Positions 14,450 to 14,663 of a stretch of 14,663 nt of DNA are shown in pieces. Location: the NCBI GenBank assembly GCA_947178565.1, contig CAMWYV010000003.1, positions 1 through 14,663 on the forward strand. The letters run 5' to 3'. Numbering within the stretch: the stretch's first letter is position 1; each line of letters begins with the position of its first letter. The DNA comes from an uncultured Porphyromonadaceae bacterium (lineage in GTDB: Bacteria; Bacteroidota; Bacteroidia; Bacteroidales; Muribaculaceae). The translations under genes and the position numbers were made by a program. The notes below the pieces were generated by a model that saw only the letters and a program-made list of their open reading frames with translations, ran no database searches and was not told the DNA's origin.

Positions 14450-14663
14450 TTATTCATCATCATCGCTGAAATCAGCTCCCTCTTCTTCAGTGTTGAGGGC
14501 GTTTGCAATACCCTGCCACCACTTTCCGAGCTTCTTGCCGATGCCGTTTCCATCTCTTTTTCCCGTCTCTTCCTCAACAGTAACGGGAGCCGGTTCTGGT
14601 TCCTTGATTTCGGGTTGCGGCTTGGGTTCCAGACACTCAACCGGATCAGCACTGCCGGAAAGC
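14450..14663 (-). CDS. ftsA: Cell division protein FtsA, C-terminal end (partial)
   Basis: The last 70 codons of a gene running off the right edge, ending with TAA (14452-14450) and an immediate second TAA whose last base is the A of the ftsZ ATG. The visible part is a proline- and glutamate-rich linker (EPKPQPEIKEPEPAP), a helix GIGKKLGKWWQGIANAL and an acidic tail ending DFSDDDE. FtsA ends in a flexible linker followed by an amphipathic membrane-binding helix, and the Trp/Lys/Leu helix here fits that role. Position directly upstream of ftsZ is the usual place for ftsA in the division cluster. The actin-like body lies outside the window, so the name rests on context and the helix. Confidence 0.8.
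   Translation of the reverse strand, partial: LSGSADPVECLEPKPQPEIKEPEPAPVTVEEETGKRDGNGIGKKLGKWWQGIANALNTEEEGADFSDDDE

Noticed and set aside
14344..14652. A 102-codon open frame on the - strand at the right edge
   Set aside because: It is out of frame with the stretch that reads as the FtsA tail (linker, amphipathic helix, acidic end) and overlaps the ftsZ start. Its own translation is a run of Arg/Ser/Asn with no family resemblance.
1..14663. CRISPR array, prophage, insertion sequence, tRNA or rRNA
   Set aside because: I found no regularly spaced repeats, transposase or integrase motifs, target-site duplications or conserved RNA gene sequences. Base use appears even across the window.

Overview
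The window looks like chromosomal core sequence from a member of the Bacteroidales, possibly Muribaculaceae, with a G+C near 48% judged by eye. Four things support this. There are no Shine-Dalgarno sites in front of most starts. There are matches to the Bacteroidetes -7 promoter element TAnnTTTG. A type IX secretion sorting tail sits at the left edge. The AsmA-like, flippase-like and FtsA/FtsZ proteins have Bacteroidetes-style sequences. I see no phage, insertion sequence, CRISPR array, tRNA or rRNA.

Layout. Bases 1-65 hold the last codons of a + strand gene whose C-terminus resembles a type IX sorting signal. Bases 66-228 are intergenic, with a 14-bp palindrome, a nine-codon ATG-to-TAG frame and a hairpin. 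Bases 229-5499 form a + strand unit: a large AsmA-like envelope protein, a HAD phosphatase and 3-dehydroquinate synthase (aroB). This unit meets a convergent - strand operon (9477 down to 5503) with only three bases between stop codons. Read in transcription order, that operon encodes a flippase-like membrane protein, a small membrane-anchored protein, ATP-dependent 6-phosphofructokinase (pfkA) and an RsmF-type rRNA m5C methyltransferase.

A 241-bp divergent intergenic region (9478-9718) follows. It carries a long imperfect inverted repeat, repeated GACAAAAAT boxes and two plausible -7 elements. To its right is a + strand set of an AraC regulator, a transketolase/DXS-type thiamine enzyme and a flavin-reductase-like flavoprotein, closed by a strong hairpin at 13031-13058. 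On the - strand at the right edge are the division genes ftsZ and the 3' end of ftsA, the end of a division and cell wall cluster.

How the genes work together. Most are housekeeping: shikimate pathway, glycolysis, rRNA modification, envelope lipid handling and cell division. The most interesting part is the AraC / DXS-like / flavoprotein set. The DXS-like enzyme keeps its thiamine-diphosphate and catalytic residues. By my alignment from memory, however, it has replaced all three residues that bind glyceraldehyde-3-phosphate in E. coli DXS (Y392, R420, R478). It may therefore be a paralogue with a different acceptor substrate, under its own regulator, rather than the isoprenoid-pathway enzyme.
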